Shown one piece after another: positions 16,762 through 23,639 of a stretch of DNA of 64,000 nt. How positions within the stretch are numbered: position 1 is the stretch's first letter; the number at the start of each line of letters is the position of its first letter. The position numbers and the translations under genes are program-made. Under the pieces are notes generated by a model. That model saw only the letters and a program-made list of their open reading frames with translations. It was not told the origin of the DNA and did no database searches. This DNA comes from Anaerolineales bacterium (GTDB lineage: Bacteria; Chloroflexota; Anaerolineae; Aggregatilineales; J027): positions 62,001 to 126,000 of the forward strand of contig JACKCI010000002.1 of assembly GCA_020634155.1 (NCBI GenBank), in the 5' to 3' direction.

Positions 16762-17307
16762 TTAGGCTGGGCGTTTCAGGGGGCGTATAGGCAACTGCTT
16801 ATGGCGTGTTGGTCGAGGCTGGACCAGTGGTTGGCGTAGCTTGTGTCCAGTGGGAGTCTGCTTGACCCAATAGCAGTCTGCATCACGGATCGCCTTGAAC
16901 AAATTGGGATGCTCCCCTACCACACTGCATAATGTCCAAAGGGCGGTCATGTTATCGGGTTGGGTCGTTAGCGTATGATGCAGTGCGCCTATCAGCCATG
17001 CGGCCCTACGGTAGCTTTCACGCACCTGCTCAAGCAGTGAATGGGTTTGGAGGTTGGCTTCTCGCAAGGCATCCTGTAGCCGCTGGTCGTCGGTGCGGGG
17101 GTCTTGAATCAGCAAGCGCAAGGCTGTGTGAGGTGACATGGGTAACAATGGATGTGGATTGACCCCGAACTGAGCCATCTCCGGTGTTGAGAACATGACC
17201 ATCTGCTGAGGTGCCCGCAATTGCTTATCACGTTTCTTCTGGGTGCGAGTGCGGGTATCCACCAACTTGTCACCAAAGAGCGAGGCTTGCAAGGGTATTT
17301 CGGACAT
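16762..17307 (-). CDS. Small hypothetical protein of the shared cassette
   Basis: 181 residues. It starts MSEIPLQASLFGDKLVDTRT with a basic patch TQKKRDKQLRAPQQ. A helical middle (LQDALREANLQTHSLLEQVR) and a WLIGALHHTL stretch follow; the tail is basic with QPRPTRHKQLPIRPLKRP. The ATG lies close to the promoter-like gap after the 173-residue gene stop. I do not recognise a domain. The element 2 version has a replaced C-terminus. Confidence 0.65.
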   Translation of the reverse strand: MSEIPLQASLFGDKLVDTRTRTQKKRDKQLRAPQQMVMFSTPEMAQFGVNPHPLLPMSPHTALRLLIQDPRTDDQRLQDALREANLQTHSLLEQVRESYRRAAWLIGALHHTLTTQPDNMTALWTLCSVVGEHPNLFKAIRDADCYWVKQTPTGHKLRQPLVQPRPTRHKQLPIRPLKRPA

Positions 17308-17324
17308 GCTTCAGCATAGCATAT

Positions 17325-17846
17325 TTAATGGGTGGGGAAACGGCGCTGTCCAGTCTGAAAGCCCAACACGAAGGCCTCTAATAGCGCTGACTTGACCTCA
17401 CCGACTTCGCTGGGGATGGAATGCTCCAACAACTCCACGACCTGCTCGGCTTCGCGCACCATCTCATACATGGTCAGCGACCCTATCTGCTCGATGACAT
17501 TCAAGCCCGCAATAATCAGCACCTCGACGCGATCAGGATGCTGGGAAGGGCGTACCTCGGTCGGCACTGCGCTTGGATTTTTGAACACAACCGACCATGC
17601 CTCGGTCACCAGATAGACCTGATGGAGCGCCCTCAGCACCCGCTCTTGAGACAGCAGAAAACCGAGGGCAAAAAGCTGGGCCTGTTTCTCATCGGATGAA
17701 CCACCCAACTCTGGAACTTGGCCCACAATCTGGGCGCTTTCACTCTGGGCAATGATGGTCGGCAGATGAAAGCCATTGGTGAGCATGACCTCACGGGCAG
17801 CGGTTTGGATTTGCTCAAGGCTGAGGAGGTGGTTTTCTTTAGGCAT
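17325..17846 (-). CDS. Small hypothetical protein, paralogue of the next gene
   Basis: 173 residues, helical. The core VYLVTEAWSVVF, then HPDRVEVLIIAGLNVIEQIG and the ending LLEAFVLGFQTGQ match the adjacent 174-residue product, so the two arose by tandem duplication. No membrane segment. Function unknown. Confidence 0.7.
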   Translation of the reverse strand: MPKENHLLSLEQIQTAAREVMLTNGFHLPTIIAQSESAQIVGQVPELGGSSDEKQAQLFALGFLLSQERVLRALHQVYLVTEAWSVVFKNPSAVPTEVRPSQHPDRVEVLIIAGLNVIEQIGSLTMYEMVREAEQVVELLEHSIPSEVGEVKSALLEAFVLGFQTGQRRFPTH

Positions 17847-17884
17847 ATGTGGGGTAGCCTAACACATTGCTTGCGGGGTTTCAA

Positions 17885-18409
17885 TCAGGGTTTCACGGCA
17901 TCCTGCCCAGCTTGAAAGCCTGCCACAAAAGCATCCAGCAGCGGCACTTGGGACAGGTCGAGTAGCGGATGGCCTTCATGGGGCCGCAAGGTCACGGGTT
18001 GTCCGGCCTCGTGCACAATTTCTAGGATAGCCAGTTCAGCGAGTAGCTCAACGACTTGCAGCCCAGCAATGAGCAGCACCTCCCGACGGTCAGGCAGGTC
18101 TGCTAGGCGTTGCCCAAGGTCAAGGTCAGGATCATCGAGGTCAACCCACATCAACCACGCTCGCGTGATCAGGTACACGCGCTCAACCGCAGTCAAGGAT
18201 TGCTGCTCACCGACTTCATAGCCCACTTCAAAGAGGCGATAGATGCGCTCTTGCTGGGTGCTGGGCATGTCCTCAATCTCAATTTCGAGGGTAAGGTGCG
18301 GGTCTTGGGCAATGGCGGTTGGTGGCAAGGCCCCTTGCTCGAGGAAGGCAAGGATGGCATAGGCGCTGACTTGGCTGAGGCTGAGGGGATAACGGCTTTC
18401 AATCGGCAT
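17885..18409 (-). CDS. Small hypothetical protein, paralogue of the previous gene
   Basis: 174 residues, acidic and helical. It shares VYLITRAW, DRREVLLIAGLQVVELL and LLDAFVAGFQAGQ with the 173-residue neighbour. Both start with MPxE and lie 38 bp apart, suggesting subunits of one complex. Function unknown; near-identical copy in element 2. Confidence 0.7.
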   Translation of the reverse strand: MPIESRYPLSLSQVSAYAILAFLEQGALPPTAIAQDPHLTLEIEIEDMPSTQQERIYRLFEVGYEVGEQQSLTAVERVYLITRAWLMWVDLDDPDLDLGQRLADLPDRREVLLIAGLQVVELLAELAILEIVHEAGQPVTLRPHEGHPLLDLSQVPLLDAFVAGFQAGQDAVKP

Positions 18410-18434
18410 GGCTCCAGCATAGCACAGATAACAT

Positions 18435-18644
18435 TTAGTTAGAGTCAGCAGCCTCGAATAAGGTGGTCAGGCGTAGCCATAGGGTCTCGACCAGCCATGT
18501 TGCTTCAGCAGTTGCCAAGACACGTTCCATTAACAGCAGGGCAAGACTGGCTTGCTGTGGGGTCGAGAGGTGCGACCATGCCTGCAAAATGGCCTCCCGA
18601 TGCACCAAGTCTGACAGGGCGTTGGGTGAGGTGGGTTCGTTCAT
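18435..18644 (-). CDS. Very small helical hypothetical protein
   Basis: 69 residues from the ATG at 18644, the start conserved in element 2. The helix LVHREAILQAWSHLSTPQQASLALLLM resembles the neighbouring 61-residue product, another paralogous pair. Its start overlaps that gene's stop by 4 nt (ATGA), so translation is coupled. Confidence 0.6.
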   Translation of the reverse strand: MNEPTSPNALSDLVHREAILQAWSHLSTPQQASLALLLMERVLATAEATWLVETLWLRLTTLFEAADSN

Positions 18645-18826
18645 ACGTCGAGGAGGCGGATAACACCCTCTAACCAATCGCCATACTCACCTTCCAAGAC
18701 ACCGCGCAGCAACACCAACAAGAGTGAGGCCTGATGGGCGGGCGGGAGTTGTTCCCATGTGCGGCGGATGGTGTCTTTCAAGGCCAAGAGCTGCTGGGCA
18801 TCGAAGGGTTGTGGTTCGCTGGGCAT
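18641..18826 (-). CDS. Very small helical hypothetical protein, paralogue
   Basis: 61 residues from ATG 18826 (MPSEPQPFDAQ start, conserved in both elements). The pattern LKDTIRRTWEQLPPAHQASLLLVLL parallels the 69-residue neighbour. It begins 5 bp after the stop of the 169-residue gene. No known domain. Confidence 0.6.
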   Translation of the reverse strand: MPSEPQPFDAQQLLALKDTIRRTWEQLPPAHQASLLLVLLRGVLEGEYGDWLEGVIRLLDV

Positions 18827-18831
18827 AGGCG

Positions 18832-19341
18832 CTAATCTCCCCAATCTCCCAGCATCTCATCAAGGTCATCCAATTCGGCGAGGGCGTTATCCTCGTCGGT
18901 GAGTTCGGCAAGGATGGTGAACAAGATAGCGCGGTCAGAAGGCGCATACTGGGTAAGCGCCGGAGTAATCTCTTGGCGGCGCTGCTGGATGAGAGCTTGG
19001 GCCTCGGCAAGCGACACGCGCTCGTGAGTCAACTGCGAGTAAGGATGCACGGCATACCAATACCAGTGCAGGCTAATCCACTGCTCGCGTTGCTCATGGA
19101 AACCGAGGCCATAGAAGCACAAGACTGCCTGTTCATCGCCCACGCCACGACTGACGGTCACAAACAAATATTCGCCGAAATCGTTTTGCGAGAGGTCTAC
19201 GCGATGGATAACGGTGTCGGGATGCTTCAGAATGTTCTGGAACCACACATCACTGACGCGATAGTACAGCTTCTGGCGGTCGGTCAGGCCAAAGGTATCG
19301 GCGGGGTTGCGGAAGCGGCGGCGACCATCCTCAAGTGACAT
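18832..19341 (-). CDS. Hypothetical protein of the shared cassette
   Basis: 169 residues from ATG 19341 (MSLEDGRRRFRNPADTFG). This start overlaps the upstream stop by 11 nt, fits the tight packing of the cassette and is shared by element 2. A beta-rich centre (HRVDLSQNDFGEYLFVTVSRG) and aromatic stretch (WISLHWYWYAVHPYSQLTHE) precede an acidic tail. Not recognised. Confidence 0.65.
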   Translation of the reverse strand: MSLEDGRRRFRNPADTFGLTDRQKLYYRVSDVWFQNILKHPDTVIHRVDLSQNDFGEYLFVTVSRGVGDEQAVLCFYGLGFHEQREQWISLHWYWYAVHPYSQLTHERVSLAEAQALIQQRRQEITPALTQYAPSDRAILFTILAELTDEDNALAELDDLDEMLGDWGD

Positions 19342-19564
19342 GCCCCTCCCGACGGGCAGTCGCACTGCGGTGGGCCTCAATGTAGCCCCCCAGATGTTGC
19401 CCATAGACCAGCAAAGCCTGCATGACCACCGCTTGTATGTCAGTCCCATCCTGTTCGGGAAATTGGTGACTCAACTGCCGCAACAAACCTTCCAAGTGCT
19501 GTACCACCAGCCACTCGACTTCAACCGCCAAGGGAAAGTGCTGGGTTTCGTCAGGTCGTCTCAT
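19331..19564 (-). CDS. Small hypothetical protein of the shared cassette
   Basis: 77 residues, mostly one helical bundle (VEVEWLVVQHLEGLLRQLSH, then AVVMQALLVYGQHLGGYIEA). It starts 2 bp after the DUF2958 gene stop and overlaps the next gene by 11 nt. Conserved at 56266-56505. Function unknown. Confidence 0.6.
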   Translation of the reverse strand: MRRPDETQHFPLAVEVEWLVVQHLEGLLRQLSHQFPEQDGTDIQAVVMQALLVYGQHLGGYIEAHRSATARREGHVT

Positions 19565-19566
19565 CG

Positions 19567-20313
19567 TCAGCCAATGCCTCCCTGTTGATGGATACGCTGA
19601 AGTTCTGCCAAGGTCGTGGGGGTATAGTACAAGTCACGTTCGACAGGTAAACCCAGTGAACCACGTACACTGAGCAGTTCCGAGAGCGAAAAATACCCCA
19701 ACTCCACCTCTAAGCCTGCTACCAAGCCGAAAAACACGTCTTCCCCATCAAACTCGGTGGGATACCACGTCCAGCCCGCATCGGGGGTGAAGAACTTGAC
19801 CGGGGCGATGGCCTGCATCCCTAGCGCCTCGTTGCTGTACAAGGGGGGCAACTTGGCGCGGCTTTCATCGTCCAGTAGCGGTACTAGCCTATCCGGGCGG
19901 GGTTCGTGGGTTTCGGAGATTTGACGGATGTCGGTGATCATTTGGGCCTCGTTGTCAAAGACAATATGATAATGCTCGTCGGTGTCATGCCCCCAAGCGT
20001 CGATGGTATCGCCCCCACGCTTCTTGACCAGATAGCCACAGGCCTCAGCAATGCGACTGGCGATGACAAAGACTTCATCACGGGTACCTGTGTGAGGCAA
20101 GTCCATTTCGCCAAAGATGTGCAGAATGGGGGTTCGGCTGCCTTCCCAGAGGTCGATGTCGAGGTTGGGGGGATAATGCACGATGGGGTATTTCTGGCCT
20201 TTGACCCATGCCGTACCCAAGAAGGCTGCCAGCATATCTCCATCCAGAAACTGGAGGCCGGGGATGGGTTGCTGGTCAAAGGGGGTGGGTTGGTCTTTGG
20301 GATACCATGCCAT
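19567..20313 (-). CDS. DUF2958-domain protein
   Basis: 248 residues from ATG 20313, the start conserved in element 2. The C-terminal ~105 residues fit DUF2958: IAPVKFFTPDAGWTWYPTEF, DVFFGLVAGLEVELGYFSL and RGSLGLPVERDLYYTP. The N-terminal half (GTAWVKGQKYPIVHYPPNL, HIFGEMDLPHTG, DAWGHDTDEHYHIVFD) is unassigned. DUF2958 proteins are common on plasmids and integrative elements but have no settled role. It is the first gene of the shared minus-strand cassette. Confidence 0.8.
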   Translation of the reverse strand: MAWYPKDQPTPFDQQPIPGLQFLDGDMLAAFLGTAWVKGQKYPIVHYPPNLDIDLWEGSRTPILHIFGEMDLPHTGTRDEVFVIASRIAEACGYLVKKRGGDTIDAWGHDTDEHYHIVFDNEAQMITDIRQISETHEPRPDRLVPLLDDESRAKLPPLYSNEALGMQAIAPVKFFTPDAGWTWYPTEFDGEDVFFGLVAGLEVELGYFSLSELLSVRGSLGLPVERDLYYTPTTLAELQRIHQQGGIG

Positions 20314-20449
20314 GCTTGCCTTGTGGTGTAATTGCACCAGCATTGTAGCACACCCCTAACGCCCGTTGTTGACCAATTTTCAGCGCTTCAGAGCCTGTTG
20401 GGTTATCAATATCAATGCGCGTGTGACCAACCCCCAACCGTCATTCATT

Positions 20450-21409
20450 TTACGGGTTCCATGAATAGCCAATTTCCCACATCTTCTCGAATTGCTCCAC
20501 AAAGTAGTTAAACCACGCCTCATGGTCAATGGGGTCGGGCGTAATCGTTGGCGCTTCGGGTGTCGGTGTCCTAAAGGTAAACAGGCGTACCGAACAACTC
20601 GATTTGGCGGGGTCGGTAGCATGGTGATAGATGGTTATGCCATAGGGCGGCATGTAATCCATGACTCTTAGCTCAAGGCCACCTGTTTGGGTTTCGTTGG
20701 CTAGGTGTTGCAGTAAATCCAAGGTACTTATGACCCGTTGACGTTGTGTTTCGATGGGAATGTGTGAGGTTGACCGATATGCGACATAGTTCATTGCTGG
20801 GCTATTGGGGTCTACCATCAGGACACGCATTGAGGCTCCAGCAGTCAAGGCCCGCTCAAAATTGGGGTAGAAAGCTGGAATAAATCGGAATAGCGAAATA
20901 CCTTCAACAAGAATTTCCTTGGCGCTTTCAATATATTGCTGTGTTACGGGTTCAAGCGGAACAAGTGTATGGAGCCTCGGTGCCTCAACTGTACTGGTAA
21001 GGTCTAGCTTATTTCCATCAAAGTAAAAATCCAGAACATGCCGAATATCGCCTTCAGAAAGAGATTTCTCATTGACCCGTGCTTTTTGCAAACAAGCCAA
21101 TAAGACATCAGGGGTAACGGGTCTTGTGTTCAGAACATTGGTACCACTGAGCAACTCCTCAAACCATTTGAATGAAATATTGTGCGTTGCGAGGACGAAC
21201 CAGACAACAGCAAAAAACGCACCATCATCAATGTTTCCCGGTATTTTGGTGGCATACATCCAGCTTCCTAGTGTGCTAGGTTCCCGGCTGACAGCGACAC
21301 TCAGTTTTTCAAGTGTAGCATTTTGGCTGGTCTGGTTGTGTGCCGCAATAGCTTGAATGCCGAGTTGGAGTTGACTTGCAACACGTGAACGATTGTTAAT
21401 CTTTGGCAT
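20450..21409 (-). CDS. Putative regulator with DUF5919/PLD-like C-terminal region
   Basis: 319 residues from ATG 21409, chosen for its GGAGGG RBS; a longer frame starts at 21484. The N-terminal part (SRVASQLQLGIQAIAAHNQT, then LEKLSVAVSREPSTLGSWMY) suggests a helix-turn-helix-like region. The C-terminal half (FIPAFYPNFERALTAGASMRV, VDPNSPAM, GLELRVMDYMPPYGIT) resembles the phospholipase-D-like sensor part of DUF5919 regulators. Present only in element 1. Family link by pattern, not certain. Confidence 0.5.
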   Translation of the reverse strand: MPKINNRSRVASQLQLGIQAIAAHNQTSQNATLEKLSVAVSREPSTLGSWMYATKIPGNIDDGAFFAVVWFVLATHNISFKWFEELLSGTNVLNTRPVTPDVLLACLQKARVNEKSLSEGDIRHVLDFYFDGNKLDLTSTVEAPRLHTLVPLEPVTQQYIESAKEILVEGISLFRFIPAFYPNFERALTAGASMRVLMVDPNSPAMNYVAYRSTSHIPIETQRQRVISTLDLLQHLANETQTGGLELRVMDYMPPYGITIYHHATDPAKSSCSVRLFTFRTPTPEAPTITPDPIDHEAWFNYFVEQFEKMWEIGYSWNP

Positions 21410-21757
21410 TTTTCCCTCCGGATCCAATTCCAATGCGCTAAAGTCATCATATGGTAGCGTCGCTCCCAAATTTAGGAGCGCCAATCTAATGACTCCAAGG
21501 ACTTTTATCTCCTAGAATAGAGGTAATCTCAAAAAAATACCTAACAACAAAATAAGTCCCTCAACCTTCAAGGAGGTGCCTAGCTCAACCTAAAGTTCTG
21601 CAAAGCGACTGATTGACAATTGAATCGCACCTCGTCTCGACACCGTTGGTTAATCGGTTGTATCACAATAAACCTTGTAGAAAGGAGTAGCTCGCATGAT
21701 TGGATAGTAGTTCTATCGGTAGATGTTACCTAGGCCAAAAGGAGACAAGAAGACCTC

Positions 21758-22240
21758 ATGAAAACGCTCAAGAAAGGCCCCTCTACAGATTTATCGGAAA
21801 TGCCCCAGCTTCAGGGGGAATTTGCGGAGGAATTTCGTCAGGAACTTCAGCACGATCTTCAACTCATTAAGCAGGGCAAACTCAAAGAAGCGGTACTCTT
21901 CCAAGCGGTAGCCTTCAACTGGTCACCCAAACGGCTGATGGATGTTGCTCGACAGCGGGGGCGTAACTTCCGTTTTCTTGCTGCCCTTGGCGATACCCTG
22001 TTACAAATTGAGGGTATCGGCATTCGCCATCTGACTACGCATATTGTTGGTGACAATGTGAGCATCGCTGGTGCCGAACAATCCATCAAAACCATCCTAT
22101 ATCTGCGGGAGCTGATGGCCCAACACGAAGATGATCCTCTGATAGTGGAGATGCTGGAAAAACGGATGATTGCCGCCCGCGACGTAGTTGAAGAAGTTGC
22201 CCACAACTATTGGAATGAAATACATCGCATTTGGGGGTAA
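21758..22240 (+). CDS. Hypothetical protein (element 1-specific operon, gene 1)
   Basis: 160 residues, charged and helical (EFAEEFRQELQHDLQLIKQG, then AVAFNWSPKRLMDVARQRG). RBS aaaaggag precedes. It opens a four-gene + strand operon inserted between the DUF2958 cassette and the ATPase gene; element 2 lacks it. No membrane segment. Function unknown. Confidence 0.65.
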   Translation: MKTLKKGPSTDLSEMPQLQGEFAEEFRQELQHDLQLIKQGKLKEAVLFQAVAFNWSPKRLMDVARQRGRNFRFLAALGDTLLQIEGIGIRHLTTHIVGDNVSIAGAEQSIKTILYLRELMAQHEDDPLIVEMLEKRMIAARDVVEEVAHNYWNEIHRIWG

Positions 22241-22244
22241 TCCA

Positions 22245-22592
22245 ATGAGGAACAAGCGAAAACCCAAGTCCACAACGGATCAAGCCGAGAAACAAGCATG
22301 GGTAGACTCAATGCTTGCTGAACAACAACGACATACGACTCAGCAAGCCCTACACATGAAAGATCGTCTCATGAGCCTTGCCGCACAAGTCGATCTTACC
22401 GATCCCTACATTAAGGCTGTTTTGGCAAGTACCACCAAAGCGCTCCAAATCTCAACCGAGGAGTTGACCGCTCTAGCTCGGAAGGATTTGGAGCGTATCG
22501 TGGGTCTCTCAGATGAACCGGATGATGAACCGATTACCATTGAGGGAACCCTTGTAGATCGTATTGATGATACCCAAACACCGTCTGATTAA
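22245..22592 (+). CDS. Hypothetical protein (operon gene 2)
   Basis: 115 residues from ATG 22245, 4 bp after the previous stop. Basic N-terminus (MRNKRKPKSTTDQAEKQAW), a helical middle and an acidic tail (SDEPDDEPITIEG). The gene lies in a coupled operon with two membrane-protein genes. Not recognised. Confidence 0.6.
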   Translation: MRNKRKPKSTTDQAEKQAWVDSMLAEQQRHTTQQALHMKDRLMSLAAQVDLTDPYIKAVLASTTKALQISTEELTALARKDLERIVGLSDEPDDEPITIEGTLVDRIDDTQTPSD

Positions 22593-22618
22593 CCACTATC
22601 ACTCTTAGGAGGTGCAGC

Positions 22619-23122
22619 ATGAATGATGATGATTTTTCGTCAATCGTTATTATGATTCTTGGTGCTGCTGCTTTTGTCATTGCCGCAATAGCAGCCGCCA
22701 TCGCTCTGACTATCGCAGGACACTGGGTGCTGGCTTGGGGCATCCTCGTGGTTAGTCGTAGTCGCCCCGTGCGCCGCTGGGTTCTTAACCATGGCTGGCA
22801 ACGTCAAGCCATTCAAGCGTGGATTTGGTACATTCCGGTTACGGTTAGCATCATCTGGACGATCATCACGGCGGTTGGGATGACCATCATTGCCCAGTTA
22901 CCATTTGGCGTTGCAGTGCTTGGGGCCATCCTGAGTGGATCGGTTTTCCTTGGGTTCTACCACCATTTACAGATTACCCACATCCCCAAAAGCATGGACT
23001 GGATATTCTTTATCGAAGCCGCCAAGGGCATGGAGTTAGAAGAACGTCTAACCCGTATCGAGCGCGATGCTCGCTTCCAAGTCTGGTTACAGACCATGTG
23101 GGGCAGCAATGGCTCCGCGTAG
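22619..23122 (+). CDS. Small membrane protein (operon gene 3)
   Basis: 167 residues with about three membrane segments: near 10-40 (VIMILGAAAFVIAAIAAAIA), 75-95 (IWYIPVTVSIIWTIITAVG) and 97-118 (IIAQLPFGVAVLGAILSG). The C-terminus is a charged amphipathic helix (MELEERLTRIERDARFQVWL). RBS aggaggtg. With the next gene it may supply the membrane part that the 745-residue ATPase lacks; the element 2 ATPase has its own membrane segments. Confidence 0.7.
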   Translation: MNDDDFSSIVIMILGAAAFVIAAIAAAIALTIAGHWVLAWGILVVSRSRPVRRWVLNHGWQRQAIQAWIWYIPVTVSIIWTIITAVGMTIIAQLPFGVAVLGAILSGSVFLGFYHHLQITHIPKSMDWIFFIEAAKGMELEERLTRIERDARFQVWLQTMWGSNGSA

Positions 23123-23639
23123 CGGTGAAGGCTGTGTCAGTTGTTTGGTGACGCTCATGATTATGGGCGTCGCCTTCCTTGCCCTGTCCCTACTTGCCCT
23201 GACAATGGCCCTCATCGCCTATGCGATTTACCACATCTTCCGGTGGTTGTTTACCCCCCAACCGCGTCCTTTCGGCGCATGGCCGATGAGCCGCTGGTCA
23301 ATGGCTTTTGAACACGCGCAATATCGCCTTGAGCAATCCACAGGTGTTTACTGGAATTCTTGTCCAGAAGGCATCATCGCCAGTAGCGTCCTGACTGCCT
23401 TGGTGCCACTCTTGGTGCTGGGTGGCTTGCTGTCCGCTTTCCATCCAACGTGGGTGCTGGTCTTGCCCAGCATGGGAGCCATCATTGGAATTGGTACGGG
23501 TGTGTTTTTGAGCCAACCCCGCCCCGAGTGGTTTGGCGGATTTGAACTCGCCGTACCCACCATGGAGGGCACTATCACCGACCTAATGCCCGAAGACCTC
23601 GCCCTCCTCGACATGATGAGCAGCGACCAAGACTGGTAG
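23109..23639 (+). CDS. Small membrane protein (operon gene 4)
   Basis: 176 residues from ATG 23109, overlapping the previous gene by 14 nt. Two N-terminal membrane stretches (LVTLMIMGVAFLALSLLALT and an adjoining hydrophobic run) and two central ones (VLTALVPLLVLGGLL and LVLPSMGAIIGIGTG). The C-terminus is acidic (DLMPEDLALLDMM). It ends back-to-back with the convergent ATPase gene, stops adjoining. Function unknown, likely partner of gene 3. Confidence 0.65.
   Translation: MAPRSGEGCVSCLVTLMIMGVAFLALSLLALTMALIAYAIYHIFRWLFTPQPRPFGAWPMSRWSMAFEHAQYRLEQSTGVYWNSCPEGIIASSVLTALVPLLVLGGLLSAFHPTWVLVLPSMGAIIGIGTGVFLSQPRPEWFGGFELAVPTMEGTITDLMPEDLALLDMMSSDQDW

Larger units (their letters stand above)
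15254..20316. repeat. Copy A of a ~5-kb block nearly identical to 52481-57257
   Basis: Similarity starts abruptly at gcagccggttg and stops at the ATG of the DUF2958 gene. Inside, the RelE-like toxin is identical in protein sequence and other genes differ by few residues, whereas flanking genes of the two elements are much more diverged. The copy in element 2 is about 0.29 kb shorter because part of brnT and its neighbour is deleted there. Confidence 0.88.

Noticed and set aside
21696..21707. A three-codon ORF (Met-Ile-Gly) with a good AAAGGAG site upstream of 21758
   Set aside because: Too short to judge and without a second copy for comparison; noted only because the RBS is strong.
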